A stretch of DNA of 64,000 nucleotides from the NCBI RefSeq assembly GCF_030053135.1, contig NZ_CP125652.1:2929001-2993000 (forward strand), in the 5' to 3' direction. Below are positions 52,574-61,076 of this stretch, one piece after another. The notes beneath the pieces were generated by a model. That model was not told where the DNA came from and searched no databases. It saw only the letters and a list, made by a program, of their open reading frames with translations. Within the stretch, counting starts at the first letter, position 1; every line of letters begins with the position of its first letter. The position numbers were made by a program, and so were the translations under genes. Origin of the DNA: Rhizobium sp. BT04. Lineage in GTDB: Bacteria; Pseudomonadota; Alphaproteobacteria; Rhizobiales; Rhizobiaceae.

Positions 52574-53851
52574 ATGTTTTATCAGCTTTATGAATTGAAC
52601 CATGCCGCCATGGCGCCGTTTCGCGCCGCGGCCGATATCATGCGATTTGCCTATGCCAATCCGCTGAACCCGTTTTCCCATACGCCGTTCGGCCGGACGA
52701 TGACGGCAAGTCTCGAAATGTTCGAACGCACGACGCGCCGCTACGGCAAGCCCGAATTCGGACTGAATCAGACGACGATCGGTGACCAGCCGGTGTCTGT
52801 CCGTGAAGAGGTCGTCTGGTCGCGCCCCTTCTGCAACCTCCTGCATTTCTCCCGCAATGTTCCGCCCGCCCGCGGTAATGACCCGCGCATCCTGATCGTC
52901 GCGCCGATGTCCGGCCACTATGCCACGCTGCTGCGCGGCACGGTGGAGGCGCTGCTGCCGAATGCCGATGTCTACATCACCGACTGGATCGACGCTCGTA
53001 TGGTGCCGATGACGGAAGGCAGGTTCGATTTCGACGATTACGTCGACTATGTCATCGAGATGCTGCATTTCCTCGGTCAGGACACGCATGTCATCGCCGT
53101 CTGCCAGCCCTCCGTTCCGGTGCTGGCCGCCGCCGCGGTGATGGAGGAAGCCAATGATCCGCTTTCACCGTCGTCGATGACGCTGATGGGTGGTCCGATC
53201 GATACGCGCATCAATCCGACGGCGGTCAACAAGCTTGCCCAGGAGCGCTCGCTGCAGTGGTTCTCCGACAATGTCATCATGAACGTGCCCTGGCCGCAGC
53301 CGGGCTTCATGCGCCCTGTCTATCCGGGATTCCTGCAGCTTTCGGGCTTCATGTCGATGAATCTCGATCGCCATGTCGTCGCCCACAAGGAATTCTTCAT
53401 GCATCTCGTGAAGAACGACGGCGAACCGGAAAAACATCGCGATTTCTACGACGAATATCTCGCCGTCATGGATCTGACCGCCGAATTCTACCTGCAGACG
53501 GTGGAGCAGGTCTTCATCAAGCATGCGCTGCCGAAGGGCGAGTTGATGCATCGCGGCAAACGCGTCGACCCGGCAGCGATCCGCAAGGTGGCGCTGCTGA
53601 CCGTCGAGGGCGAGAATGACGACATCTCCGGCGTCGGCCAGACAAAGGCGGCGCAGACCATCTGCGTGAACATTCCTGAAGATATGCGCATGCACTATCT
53701 TCAGCCGGATGTCGGCCATTATGGTGTTTTCAACGGCTCGCGGTTCCGCCGCGAGATCGCGCCGCGCATCATCAATTTTGTCCGAGAGCATTCCCGTTCC
53801 GCCGTCAAGCCTCGGGTGCCGCGTGTCATCAAGGGCGGTCGCACCGCCTGA
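52574..53851 (+). CDS. phaZ: Intracellular poly(3-hydroxybutyrate) depolymerase
   Basis: Degrades stored PHB granules inside the cell. 425 residues of the PhaZ intracellular family (alpha/beta hydrolase): MFYQLYELNHAAMAPFRAAA start, ILIVAPMSGHYATLLRGTVE, and VIAVCQPSVPVLAA where the catalytic nucleophile is a cysteine (Cys177) instead of the usual lipase-box serine; the late HYLQPDVGHYGVFNGSRFR supplies the histidine. GTG 52562 is an alternative start with a closer ribosome-binding site. The mobilised hydroxybutyrate can feed the acetoacetyl/acetyl-CoA pool. Confidence 0.93.
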   Translation: MFYQLYELNHAAMAPFRAAADIMRFAYANPLNPFSHTPFGRTMTASLEMFERTTRRYGKPEFGLNQTTIGDQPVSVREEVVWSRPFCNLLHFSRNVPPARGNDPRILIVAPMSGHYATLLRGTVEALLPNADVYITDWIDARMVPMTEGRFDFDDYVDYVIEMLHFLGQDTHVIAVCQPSVPVLAAAAVMEEANDPLSPSSMTLMGGPIDTRINPTAVNKLAQERSLQWFSDNVIMNVPWPQPGFMRPVYPGFLQLSGFMSMNLDRHVVAHKEFFMHLVKNDGEPEKHRDFYDEYLAVMDLTAEFYLQTVEQVFIKHALPKGELMHRGKRVDPAAIRKVALLTVEGENDDISGVGQTKAAQTICVNIPEDMRMHYLQPDVGHYGVFNGSRFRREIAPRIINFVREHSRSAVKPRVPRVIKGGRTA

Positions 53852-53996
53852 TTTAGGGGTATCTGAATTAGCAAAACGGATTCAAGGCTTTGTCCGATTT
53901 CGCGGGCAATCGTCTTGAAGGCGGTTGTTGCGGTAACCACATCGATTTCAGCGTTCGGTATTCTGCCGGGCGCGGAAAGCGAGGGATACCCGCACG

Positions 53997-54431
53997 ATGA
54001 ACCAGTCAGCATTGCTTCGACCGGATTGGACTCCGGCTACCATTGCCCTGATGATTCTCGGCTTCATGGTTTTCTGGCCTCTGGGTCTTGCCATGCTTGC
54101 CTACATCATCTTCGGCGACCGTCTGCGCGGCTTCAAGCGTGACGTCAATGAGGCGACCGATGGCTTCTTTGCCTCCTGCCGCCGTTCGAACGGCCGTCAC
54201 CGCCCGCACTTCTCGACCGGCAACGTCGCCTTCGACGACTGGCGCAAGGCCGAGATCGATCGGATCGAGGAAGAGCGCCGCAAGCTCGACGAAATGCGCG
54301 AGGAATTCGACGCTTACATGCGCGAACTTCGCCGCGCCAAGGACCAGGAAGAGTTCGATCGCTTCATGCGTGACCGCAGGAACGCCAAGCGTGACGACAA
54401 TGGCCCGGTCGCTGAATACCAGACGCCGTGA
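53997..54431 (+). CDS. DUF2852 membrane protein
   Basis: 144 residues: one or two closely spaced hydrophobic stretches (about 13-40, TIALMILGFMVFWPLGLAML), then a cytoplasmic-looking region with a long charged helix (about 85-125, EIDRIEEERRKLDEMREEFD) likely to form a coiled coil. Matches the alphaproteobacterial DUF2852 family of unknown function. ATG 53997 has GAGGGA upstream. The 145-base gap before it shows no other feature. Confidence 0.82.
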   Translation: MNQSALLRPDWTPATIALMILGFMVFWPLGLAMLAYIIFGDRLRGFKRDVNEATDGFFASCRRSNGRHRPHFSTGNVAFDDWRKAEIDRIEEERRKLDEMREEFDAYMRELRRAKDQEEFDRFMRDRRNAKRDDNGPVAEYQTP

Positions 54432-54451
54432 AGGCCTGAACGCTGAAAATC

Positions 54452-54477
54452 ACCGGCATCTTCCGATGCCGGTTTTT
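54452..54477 (+). terminator. Intrinsic terminator after DUF2852 gene
   Basis: Perfect 9-bp stem ACCGGCATC / GATGCCGGT with TTCC loop and TTTTT following. Confidence 0.85.
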
Positions 54478-54516
54478 CTATGTCCGTTCCCCCCGCGAAT
54501 CGGATAGAAAACACCC

Positions 54517-55275
54517 ATGTTCTCGCTTCTGAAAACACGGCCGAAAGCCCGCAAACCGGCTCCGCCCGAAACGCGGACGCTTGACGTGGCCGGCCGGCTC
54601 ATGCCGCTGACCATCAAGCAGCACGACCGGGCGACGCGCATCACCTTGCGCATCGAGCCGGGCGGCCGGGCCTTGAAGATGACGGTGCCGAAAGGTCTTG
54701 CTGCGCGCGAGGTCAATGCATTTCTCGATCGCCACCAGGGCTGGCTGCTCACCAAACTCGCCAAGTTTTCGACCGATGCCGGCCTGCGCGACGGCGGCGA
54801 AATCCTTTTTCGCGGCGTTTCCCATCGGATCCAGCATAGCGGCAGCCTGCGCGGCCTGACGGAGGCGGTTTTGATAGACGGCAGGCCGGTGCTGCGGGTC
54901 AGCGGCATGCCGGAACATGTCGGACGGCGCATCGCGGCCTTTCTCAAGAAGGAAGCGCGCGCCGACCTCGCAAGACTGGCAACCATGCATGCCGGAACGA
55001 TCCGAGCGCCGATCCGCTCGATCGCGATGAAGGATACCCGCAGCCGCTGGGGCTCTTGCTCGTCGGAGGGAAATCTGAGTTTTTCCTGGCGCATCGTCAT
55101 GGCGCCGCCCTCGGTGATCGATTATCTCGCCGCCCACGAAGTTGCCCATCTCAAGGAAATGAACCATGGTCCGCACTTCTGGGCGCTTTGCCGGAAGCTT
55201 TGCCCCGGTATGGACGAGGCAAAGTCCTGGCTGAAGCGGCATGGCAGCCAGCTGCATGCCATCGATTTCGATTAG
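54517..55275 (+). CDS. SprT-like/YgjP-type zinc metalloprotease
   Basis: 252-residue protein of the YgjP (DUF45, M48-related) family. RSRWGSCSSEGNLSFSWR and the zinc motif HEVAHLKEMNH (His207, Glu208, His211, His217) followed by HFWALCRKLCPG are the family core. Function is not established; relatives act as proteases in DNA-protein crosslink repair or are uncharacterised. The stop codon TAG is formed by the first bases of the palindromic element that follows. Confidence 0.85.
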   Translation: MFSLLKTRPKARKPAPPETRTLDVAGRLMPLTIKQHDRATRITLRIEPGGRALKMTVPKGLAAREVNAFLDRHQGWLLTKLAKFSTDAGLRDGGEILFRGVSHRIQHSGSLRGLTEAVLIDGRPVLRVSGMPEHVGRRIAAFLKKEARADLARLATMHAGTIRAPIRSIAMKDTRSRWGSCSSEGNLSFSWRIVMAPPSVIDYLAAHEVAHLKEMNHGPHFWALCRKLCPGMDEAKSWLKRHGSQLHAIDFD

Positions 55276-55388
55276 AGCGCCGCGTGTCCCATGGACGCGC
55301 CAAGGACGCTCTATCATTTCAAGTCTGCCTATAACCGCGAAAATCGGAACCGATTTTCGCGGTTATAGGCAAAACGAAAGCCGCTCTA
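55273..55388. repeat. Palindromic mosaic element bounded by TAGAGCG / CGCTCTA
   Basis: A 116-base element whose ends are inverted (TAGAGCG at 55273-55279, CGCTCTA at 55382-55388). Inside are a first module that also ends in CGCTCTA (55308-55314) and a second module that is an almost perfect palindrome: 21-bp arms at 55327-55347 and 55350-55370 with a 2-base centre (core CGCGAAAATCGG / CCGATTTTCGCG). It fills most of the gap between the metalloprotease gene and trpF. Confidence 0.8.
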
Positions 55389-55448
55389 AATACAGCTTTC
55401 CATGCAAATTGGCTCGACTCTTGCCGCATTTCGTGTCACTTCGCTGCC

Positions 55449-56117
55449 ATGAAACCGGATATCAAGATCTGTGGCTTGAAGACGCCTGAAGCTGTCGATC
55501 GCGCGCTGAAACGCGGCGCGACCCACATCGGTTTTATCTTTTTCGAAAAGAGCCCGCGCTACATCGAGCCGGACCTGGCGGGTAAACTTGCCGAGCCCGC
55601 GCGCGGCAAGGCAAAGATCGTCGCCGTCGTCGTCGATCCCACCAATGACGAACTGGATGAGATCGTCTCGCTGCTGAAGCCCGATATTCTGCAGCTCCAC
55701 GGTAATGAGAGCCCCGAACATGTGCTGACCATAAAGGCGCTCTATGGTCTGCCTGTCATGAAGGTTTTTTCGGTGCGCACGGCCGATGATCTGAAGCGCG
55801 TAGAGGCCTATATCGGTATCGCCGATCGCTTCCTCTTCGATGCAAAAGCGCCGAAGGGCTCCGAATTGCCGGGCGGCAACGGCATTTCTTTCGATTGGAG
55901 CCTCCTCAGCTGGCTTGACGGCAGCATCGACTACATGCTTTCCGGCGGGCTGAACAAGGACAATGTCGCGGATGCGCTGGCGAACACCAAGGCACGTGGT
56001 ATCGACGTCTCCTCGGGAGTCGAAAGCGCGCCTGGCGTGAAGAGCGTCGCAATGATCGATGAATTTTTCGATGCGGTCGAAGAGGCGGATGCGCCTGTCA
56101 TGGCCTCAGGGAGTTGA
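55449..56117 (+). CDS. trpF: Phosphoribosylanthranilate isomerase
   Basis: Third step of the tryptophan branch. 222 residues, (beta/alpha)8 barrel with the catalytic cysteine in [10 protein letters not shown] (Cys8), [20 protein letters not shown] (catalytic aspartate) and [10 protein letters not shown]. First gene of trpF-trpB-trpA, with trpB starting two bases after its stop. Confidence 0.95.
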   Translation: MKPDIKICGLKTPEAVDRALKRGATHIGFIFFEKSPRYIEPDLAGKLAEPARGKAKIVAVVVDPTNDELDEIVSLLKPDILQLHGNESPEHVLTIKALYGLPVMKVFSVRTADDLKRVEAYIGIADRFLFDAKAPKGSELPGGNGISFDWSLLSWLDGSIDYMLSGGLNKDNVADALANTKARGIDVSSGVESAPGVKSVAMIDEFFDAVEEADAPVMASGS

Positions 56118-56119
56118 GA

Positions 56120-57340
56120 GTGAACGAAACGCCTAAACCGAATTCCTTCCGTTCCGGGCCTGATGAAGACGGCCGTTTCGGCATCTATGGCGGTCGTTTC
56201 GTTGCCGAAACGTTGATGCCTTTGATTCTCGATCTTCAGGACGAGTGGAACAAGGCGAAGAACGACCCGGCATTCCAGGCCGAATTGAAGCATCTCGGCG
56301 CGCATTATATCGGTCGCCCGAGTCCGCTCTATTTCGCCGAGCGGCTGACGGCCGAACTCGGCGGCGCGAAGATCTATTTCAAGCGCGAGGAGCTGAACCA
56401 CACCGGCTCGCACAAGATCAACAATTGCATCGGCCAGATCCTGCTCGCCAAGCGTATGGGCAAGACCCGCATCATTGCCGAAACCGGCGCCGGCCAGCAT
56501 GGCGTCGCCTCCGCCACCGTTGCCGCCCGCTTCGGCCTTCCCTGCGTCGTCTATATGGGCGCCACCGACGTCGAGCGTCAGGCGCCGAATGTTTTCCGCA
56601 TGAAGCTGCTCGGCGCGGAAGTCAAACCGATCACGGCCGGCAGCGGCACGCTGAAGGACGCCATGAACGAGGCGCTTCGCGACTGGGTCACCAATGTCGA
56701 GGATACCTATTACCTGATCGGCACGGCGGCTGGTCCGCATCCCTATCCGGAAATGGTCCGCGATTTCCAATCGGTGATCGGAACCGAAGCGAAACAGCAG
56801 ATGCTGGCAGCCGAGGGCCGCCTGCCGGATCTCGTCATTGCTGCCGTCGGCGGCGGTTCGAACGCGATCGGCATTTTCCATCCCTTCCTCGATGATCCCA
56901 CCGTCAAGATTGTCGGCGTCGAAGCCGGCGGCAAGGGCCTGCAGGGCGACGAACATTGCGCTTCGATCACCGCCGGCTCGCCGGGTGTGCTGCACGGCAA
57001 CCGCACTTATCTGCTGCAGGATGGCGACGGCCAGATCAAGGAAGGCCATTCGATTTCGGCCGGTCTCGATTATCCCGGCATCGGCCCGGAACATTCCTGG
57101 CTGAACGATACCGGCCGCGTCGACTATGTGCCGATCATGGATCACGAAGCGCTCGAGGCGTTCCAGATCCTGACCCGTCTGGAAGGCATCATCCCGGCGC
57201 TCGAGCCCTCGCACGCGATTGCCGAGGTGATCAAGCGCGCCCCGAAGATGGGCAAGGACGAGATTATCCTGATGAACCTCTCCGGCCGCGGCGACAAGGA
57301 TATCTTTACCGTCGGCAAGATTCTGGGAATGGGACTGTAA
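56120..57340 (+). CDS. trpB: Tryptophan synthase beta chain
   Basis: Condenses indole and serine to tryptophan. 406 residues, PLP lysine in [31 protein letters not shown] (phosphate loop) and [15 protein letters not shown]. Start chosen as GTG 56120 with GGGAG eight bases upstream; TTG 56114, overlapping the trpF stop, is the alternative. Confidence 0.96.
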   Translation: MNETPKPNSFRSGPDEDGRFGIYGGRFVAETLMPLILDLQDEWNKAKNDPAFQAELKHLGAHYIGRPSPLYFAERLTAELGGAKIYFKREELNHTGSHKINNCIGQILLAKRMGKTRIIAETGAGQHGVASATVAARFGLPCVVYMGATDVERQAPNVFRMKLLGAEVKPITAGSGTLKDAMNEALRDWVTNVEDTYYLIGTAAGPHPYPEMVRDFQSVIGTEAKQQMLAAEGRLPDLVIAAVGGGSNAIGIFHPFLDDPTVKIVGVEAGGKGLQGDEHCASITAGSPGVLHGNRTYLLQDGDGQIKEGHSISAGLDYPGIGPEHSWLNDTGRVDYVPIMDHEALEAFQILTRLEGIIPALEPSHAIAEVIKRAPKMGKDEIILMNLSGRGDKDIFTVGKILGMGL

Positions 57341-57343
57341 GAC

Positions 57344-58183
57344 ATGACCGCACGCATGGACAAACGCTTTGCCGAGCTGAAGGCCGAGGGCCGTCCGGCG
57401 CTTGTGACCTATTTCATGGGCGGCGATCCTGATTACGATACCTCGCTCGGCATCATGAAGGCGCTGCCGGAGGCGGGCTCCGACATCATCGAGCTCGGCA
57501 TGCCTTTTTCCGATCCGATGGCCGACGGCCCGGCGATCCAACTCGCCGGTCAGCGTGCGCTGAAAGGCGGCCAGACGCTGAAGAAGACGCTGCAGCTGGC
57601 GGCCGATTTCCGCCAGACGAATGACGCGACGCCGATCGTGATGATGGGCTACTACAACCCGATCTATATTTATGGCGTTGAGAAATTCCTCGACGATGCG
57701 ATTGCGGCCGGCATCGACGGCCTGATCGTTGTGGATCTGCCACCCGAGATGGATGACGAACTCTGCATCCCGGCGATCCGCAAGGGCATCAATTTCATCC
57801 GCCTGGCGACACCGACGACGGATGAGAAGCGCCTGCCGAAGGTTTTGAAGAACACCTCCGGTTTCGTCTATTACGTCTCCATGAACGGCATCACCGGTTC
57901 GGCACTGCCCGATCCGTCGCTGGTGTCCGGCGCGGTCGAACGCATCAAGCAGCATACTAAACTGCCCGTCTGCGTCGGCTTCGGCGTCAAGACGGCGGAA
58001 CATGCGAAGGTCATCGGCGCTTCGGCTGATGGCGTCGTCGTCGGCACGGCGATCGTCAATCAGGTCGCAACCAGTCTGACGGCCGACGGCAAGGCAACGG
58101 CGGACACGGTTCAGGCGGTTGCAACGCTGGTGCGCGGCCTTTCCTCGGGAACCCGTTCGGCGCGCCTTGTTGCTGCCGAATAG
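57344..58183 (+). CDS. trpA: Tryptophan synthase alpha chain
   Basis: Cleaves indole-3-glycerol phosphate to indole, channelled to TrpB. 279 residues; catalytic glutamate in [17 protein letters not shown] along with its aspartate, [10 protein letters not shown], and [10 protein letters not shown]. Begins three bases after trpB. Confidence 0.96.
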   Translation: MTARMDKRFAELKAEGRPALVTYFMGGDPDYDTSLGIMKALPEAGSDIIELGMPFSDPMADGPAIQLAGQRALKGGQTLKKTLQLAADFRQTNDATPIVMMGYYNPIYIYGVEKFLDDAIAAGIDGLIVVDLPPEMDDELCIPAIRKGINFIRLATPTTDEKRLPKVLKNTSGFVYYVSMNGITGSALPDPSLVSGAVERIKQHTKLPVCVGFGVKTAEHAKVIGASADGVVVGTAIVNQVATSLTADGKATADTVQAVATLVRGLSSGTRSARLVAAE

Positions 58184-58201
58184 TTTGCCCACATTGGCAT
58201 T

Positions 58202-58305
58202 GGAGCATGTCGCCCAAAGGCGTGCAGCGGTTTTGCGGCAACGACATGCGGGAAACAAAGACCTCAAGCGTGGTACGCGAATCTGAAGGCTCGGGAAGCG
58301 CTTAG
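58202..58305. repeat. Mosaic intergenic repeat, copy 6
   Basis: Nearly full copy: GGAGCATGTCGCCC, GTGCAGCGGTTTTGCGGC, AACGACATGCG, AAGACCTCAAGCG, GCGAATCTGAAGGCTCG, AAGCGCTTAG. Very close to copy 3 at 21196-21300. It lies between trpA and accD inside what is otherwise one operon, 19 bases before accD. Confidence 0.8.
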
Positions 58306-58324
58306 TCAATCAGGAGTATTCGAG

Positions 58325-59230
58325 TTGAACTGGATCACCAACTACGTTCGCCCGCGGATCAATTCCATGCTGGGCCGTCGCGAAGTGCCGGAGAACCTCT
58401 GGATCAAGTGCCCGGAGACCGGCGAGATGGTCTTCCATAAGGACCTGGAAGGCAACAAATGGGTCATCCCGGCCTCCGGTTATCACATGAAGATGCCGGC
58501 GAAGGCCCGCCTGGCCGATCTTTTCGACAATGGCGAGTTCGAATCGCTGCCGCAGCCGAAGGTCGCCCAGGACCCGCTGAAATTCCGCGATTCGAAGAAA
58601 TATAGCGATCGCCTGCGCGACAGCCGCCTGAAGACCGAACAGGAGGATACGATCCTCGCCGGGCTCGGAAAGGTGCAGGGTCTGAAGCTCGTGGCGGTCG
58701 TGCATGAATTCAACTTCATCGGCGGTTCGCTCGGCATGGCCGCCGGCGAGGCGATCGTCAAAGCTTTCGAACGTGCGACGTCCGAAAAGTGCCCGCTGGT
58801 GATGTTCCCGGCGTCCGGCGGCGCGCGCATGCAGGAAGGCATCCTGTCGCTGATGCAGCTGCCGCGCACGACCGTTGCCGTCGACTTGCTCAAAGAATCC
58901 GGCCAGCCCTATATCGTCGTCCTGACCAACCCGACGACGGGCGGCGTCACCGCCTCCTACGCCATGCTCGGCGATATTCACCTGGCCGAACCGGGCGCTG
59001 AAATCGGCTTTGCCGGCAAGCGGGTGATCGAGCAGACGCTGCGTGAAAAACTGCCTGAAGGCTTCCAGACCTCCGAATATCTGCTGGAGCATGGTATGGT
59101 CGACATGGTCGTCAAACGGCACGACATTCCGGAAACGCTGGCGCGTCTGCTGAAGATCCTGACGAAGAAGCCGGTTTCGGCGGCGAATGATATGAATAGC
59201 GGCGCGATCGCTCTGGCGGCGAGCGCCTGA
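58325..59230 (+). CDS. accD: Acetyl-CoA carboxylase carboxyltransferase beta subunit
   Basis: With AccA transfers the carboxyl group from biotin to acetyl-CoA, first step of fatty acid synthesis. 301 residues with the crotonase fold: [44 protein letters not shown] and [15 protein letters not shown] start at 58325 with AGGAG upstream. The N-terminal zinc ribbon is degenerate: where E. coli has four cysteines only the first remains (IKCPETGEM, then [11 protein letters not shown]). The trp-accD-folC order is common in alphaproteobacteria. Confidence 0.95.
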   Translation: MNWITNYVRPRINSMLGRREVPENLWIKCPETGEMVFHKDLEGNKWVIPASGYHMKMPAKARLADLFDNGEFESLPQPKVAQDPLKFRDSKKYSDRLRDSRLKTEQEDTILAGLGKVQGLKLVAVVHEFNFIGGSLGMAAGEAIVKAFERATSEKCPLVMFPASGGARMQEGILSLMQLPRTTVAVDLLKESGQPYIVVLTNPTTGGVTASYAMLGDIHLAEPGAEIGFAGKRVIEQTLREKLPEGFQTSEYLLEHGMVDMVVKRHDIPETLARLLKILTKKPVSAANDMNSGAIALAASA

Positions 59231-59281
59231 TAACCGACAAGCAGGCGGGGTGCCGAATTGATACCCAGGGGCCAAACCGCG

Positions 59282-60610
59282 GTGAGTGAGGCAGCACAGG
59301 AGATCGACAAGCTCATGGGATTGCATCCCAAGGGCTTCGACCTGTCTCTCGATCGCATCACCCGTCTTCTCGATCAACTCGGCAATCCGCACAGGAGATT
59401 GCCGCCGGTGATCCATGTCGCCGGCACCAACGGCAAGGGGTCGGTCACCGCTTTCTGCCGCGCACTGCTCGAAGCCGGCGGCTACAGCGCTCACGTCCAT
59501 ACCTCGCCGCATCTCGTCAATTGGCACGAGCGTTATCGCATCGGTGTGGCGGGCGGGCGCGGGCAGCTTGTCGATGACGCCGTCTTTGCCGAGGCCCTGC
59601 GTCGTGTGGCCGATGCCAATGCCGGACAGCATATCACTGTCTTCGAAATCCTGACGGCGGTCACCTTCATCCTGTTTTCCGAACATCCGGCCGATGCCGC
59701 CATCATCGAAGTCGGTCTCGGTGGCCGGTTCGATGCCACCAATGTCATTTCCGATCCGGCCGTCTCGGTGATCATGCCGATCTCGCTGGATCACCAGCCC
59801 TATCTCGGCGACAGGGTCGAACTGATCGCCGCCGAAAAGGCCGGCATCATGAAGCCGGGATTTCCCGTCGTCATCGGCCATCAGGAATATGATGCAGCCC
59901 TCGACGTCCTGATGTCGACAGCCGAGCGGCTGCATTGCCCGAGCGCCGTCTTCGGGCAGGATTTCATGGCGCATGAGGAATATGGCCGGCTCGTCTATCA
60001 GGACGAATTCGGCCTTGCCGACCTGCCGCTGCCGCGCCTTCCCGGCCGCCACCAATATGCCAATGCCGCCGCCGCCATTCGGGCCGTCAAGGCGGCGGGT
60101 TTCACCGTCACCGAGACGATGATGGAAAAGGCGATGAGTTCTGTGGAGTGGCCGGGCCGGCTGCAGCGGCTGAGCGAAGGCCGGCTGCTCTCGCATGCGC
60201 CAGCCGGCGCTGAAATCTGGATCGATGGCGGGCATAATCCCGGCGCCGGCGAGGTGATCGCCGAAGCCATGGCCAATTTCGAGGAACGCCAGCCGCGGCC
60301 GCTTTTCCTGATCATCGGTATGATCAACACCAAGGATCCGGTCGGCTATTTCAAGGCCTTTGCCGGTCTGGTCGAGAAGGTCTTCTGCGTGCCGATCCGC
60401 GGCAGCGAAGCGACGATCGACCCGGTGATATTGTCGAATGCCGCCTATGATGCCGGCCTCGTTGCCGAACCGATGTCGACGGTCGGCGACGCGCTGGAAG
60501 CCATCAAAGCCGTCCTCGATCCGGAGGCATTGCCGCCGCGCATCCTCGTCGGCGGCTCGCTCTATCTCGTCGGCGATGTGCTGTCCGACAACGGCACGCC
60601 CCCGAAATGA
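59282..60610 (+). CDS. folC: Folylpolyglutamate / dihydrofolate synthase
   Basis: Adds glutamate to dihydropteroate and to folates. About 442 residues: FDLSLDRITRLLDQLGNP, the P-loop VAGTNGKGSVTAF, HTSPHLVNWHERYRI, EVGLGGRFDATN, ISLDHQPYLG and DGGHNPGAGEV. GTG 59282 fits the family start (MSEAAQEI); TTG 59258, eight codons earlier, is the alternative. It closely follows accD and is closed by a terminator. Confidence 0.93.
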   Translation: MSEAAQEIDKLMGLHPKGFDLSLDRITRLLDQLGNPHRRLPPVIHVAGTNGKGSVTAFCRALLEAGGYSAHVHTSPHLVNWHERYRIGVAGGRGQLVDDAVFAEALRRVADANAGQHITVFEILTAVTFILFSEHPADAAIIEVGLGGRFDATNVISDPAVSVIMPISLDHQPYLGDRVELIAAEKAGIMKPGFPVVIGHQEYDAALDVLMSTAERLHCPSAVFGQDFMAHEEYGRLVYQDEFGLADLPLPRLPGRHQYANAAAAIRAVKAAGFTVTETMMEKAMSSVEWPGRLQRLSEGRLLSHAPAGAEIWIDGGHNPGAGEVIAEAMANFEERQPRPLFLIIGMINTKDPVGYFKAFAGLVEKVFCVPIRGSEATIDPVILSNAAYDAGLVAEPMSTVGDALEAIKAVLDPEALPPRILVGGSLYLVGDVLSDNGTPPK

Positions 60611-60624
60611 AGGCTGCGAAATGA

Positions 60625-60652
60625 AAAAAGCCCGGTCGAAGCCGGGCTTTTT
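60625..60652. terminator. Bidirectional terminator between folC and trxA
   Basis: Perfect 11-bp stem AAAAAGCCCGG (60625-60635) / CCGGGCTTTTT (60642-60652) with 6-nt loop; A/T runs on both sides serve both convergent genes. Confidence 0.88.
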
Positions 60653-60684
60653 CATCAATGGGATATCAGCAAGGGCGATATCAA

Positions 60685-61005
60685 TCAGGCAGCGTTCGAA
60701 ATCCAGTTCGAAAGAGCGGTCTTCGGCTTGGCGCCGACCGAAATATCGGCCACTTCGCCACCCTTGAAGATTGCAAGCGTCGGGATGGAACGAACACCGA
60801 ACTGGGCGGCGAGTTCCGGGTTCTCATCGATATTCAGCTTGGCAACCTTGACCTTGCCTTCCAGCTCGACGGCGATTTCTTCCAGGCTCGGAGCAATCAT
60901 CTTGCACGGGCCGCACCATTCAGCCCAGAAATCGACGACGACGGGTTCTGCGGATTCCAGAACTTCCGACTGGAAGTTATTGATATCGACTTTCACGGTA
61001 GCCAT
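60685..61005 (-). CDS. trxA: Thioredoxin
   Basis: Small disulfide reductase, 106 residues, active site WCGPC (30-34) in [20 protein letters not shown], cis-proline in SIPTLAIF. The frame is open for 54 codons upstream, but ATG 61005 follows AAAGGAG and fits the family. It lies 71 bases downstream of addA. Confidence 0.96.
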   Translation of the reverse strand: MATVKVDINNFQSEVLESAEPVVVDFWAEWCGPCKMIAPSLEEIAVELEGKVKVAKLNIDENPELAAQFGVRSIPTLAIFKGGEVADISVGAKPKTALSNWISNAA

Positions 61006-61076
61006 GGGCTGCTCCTTTACCTCGGGTGTTGAACCACATGTGATGGTGCGGTGCCGAATTTTCAATGTCCGGTATT

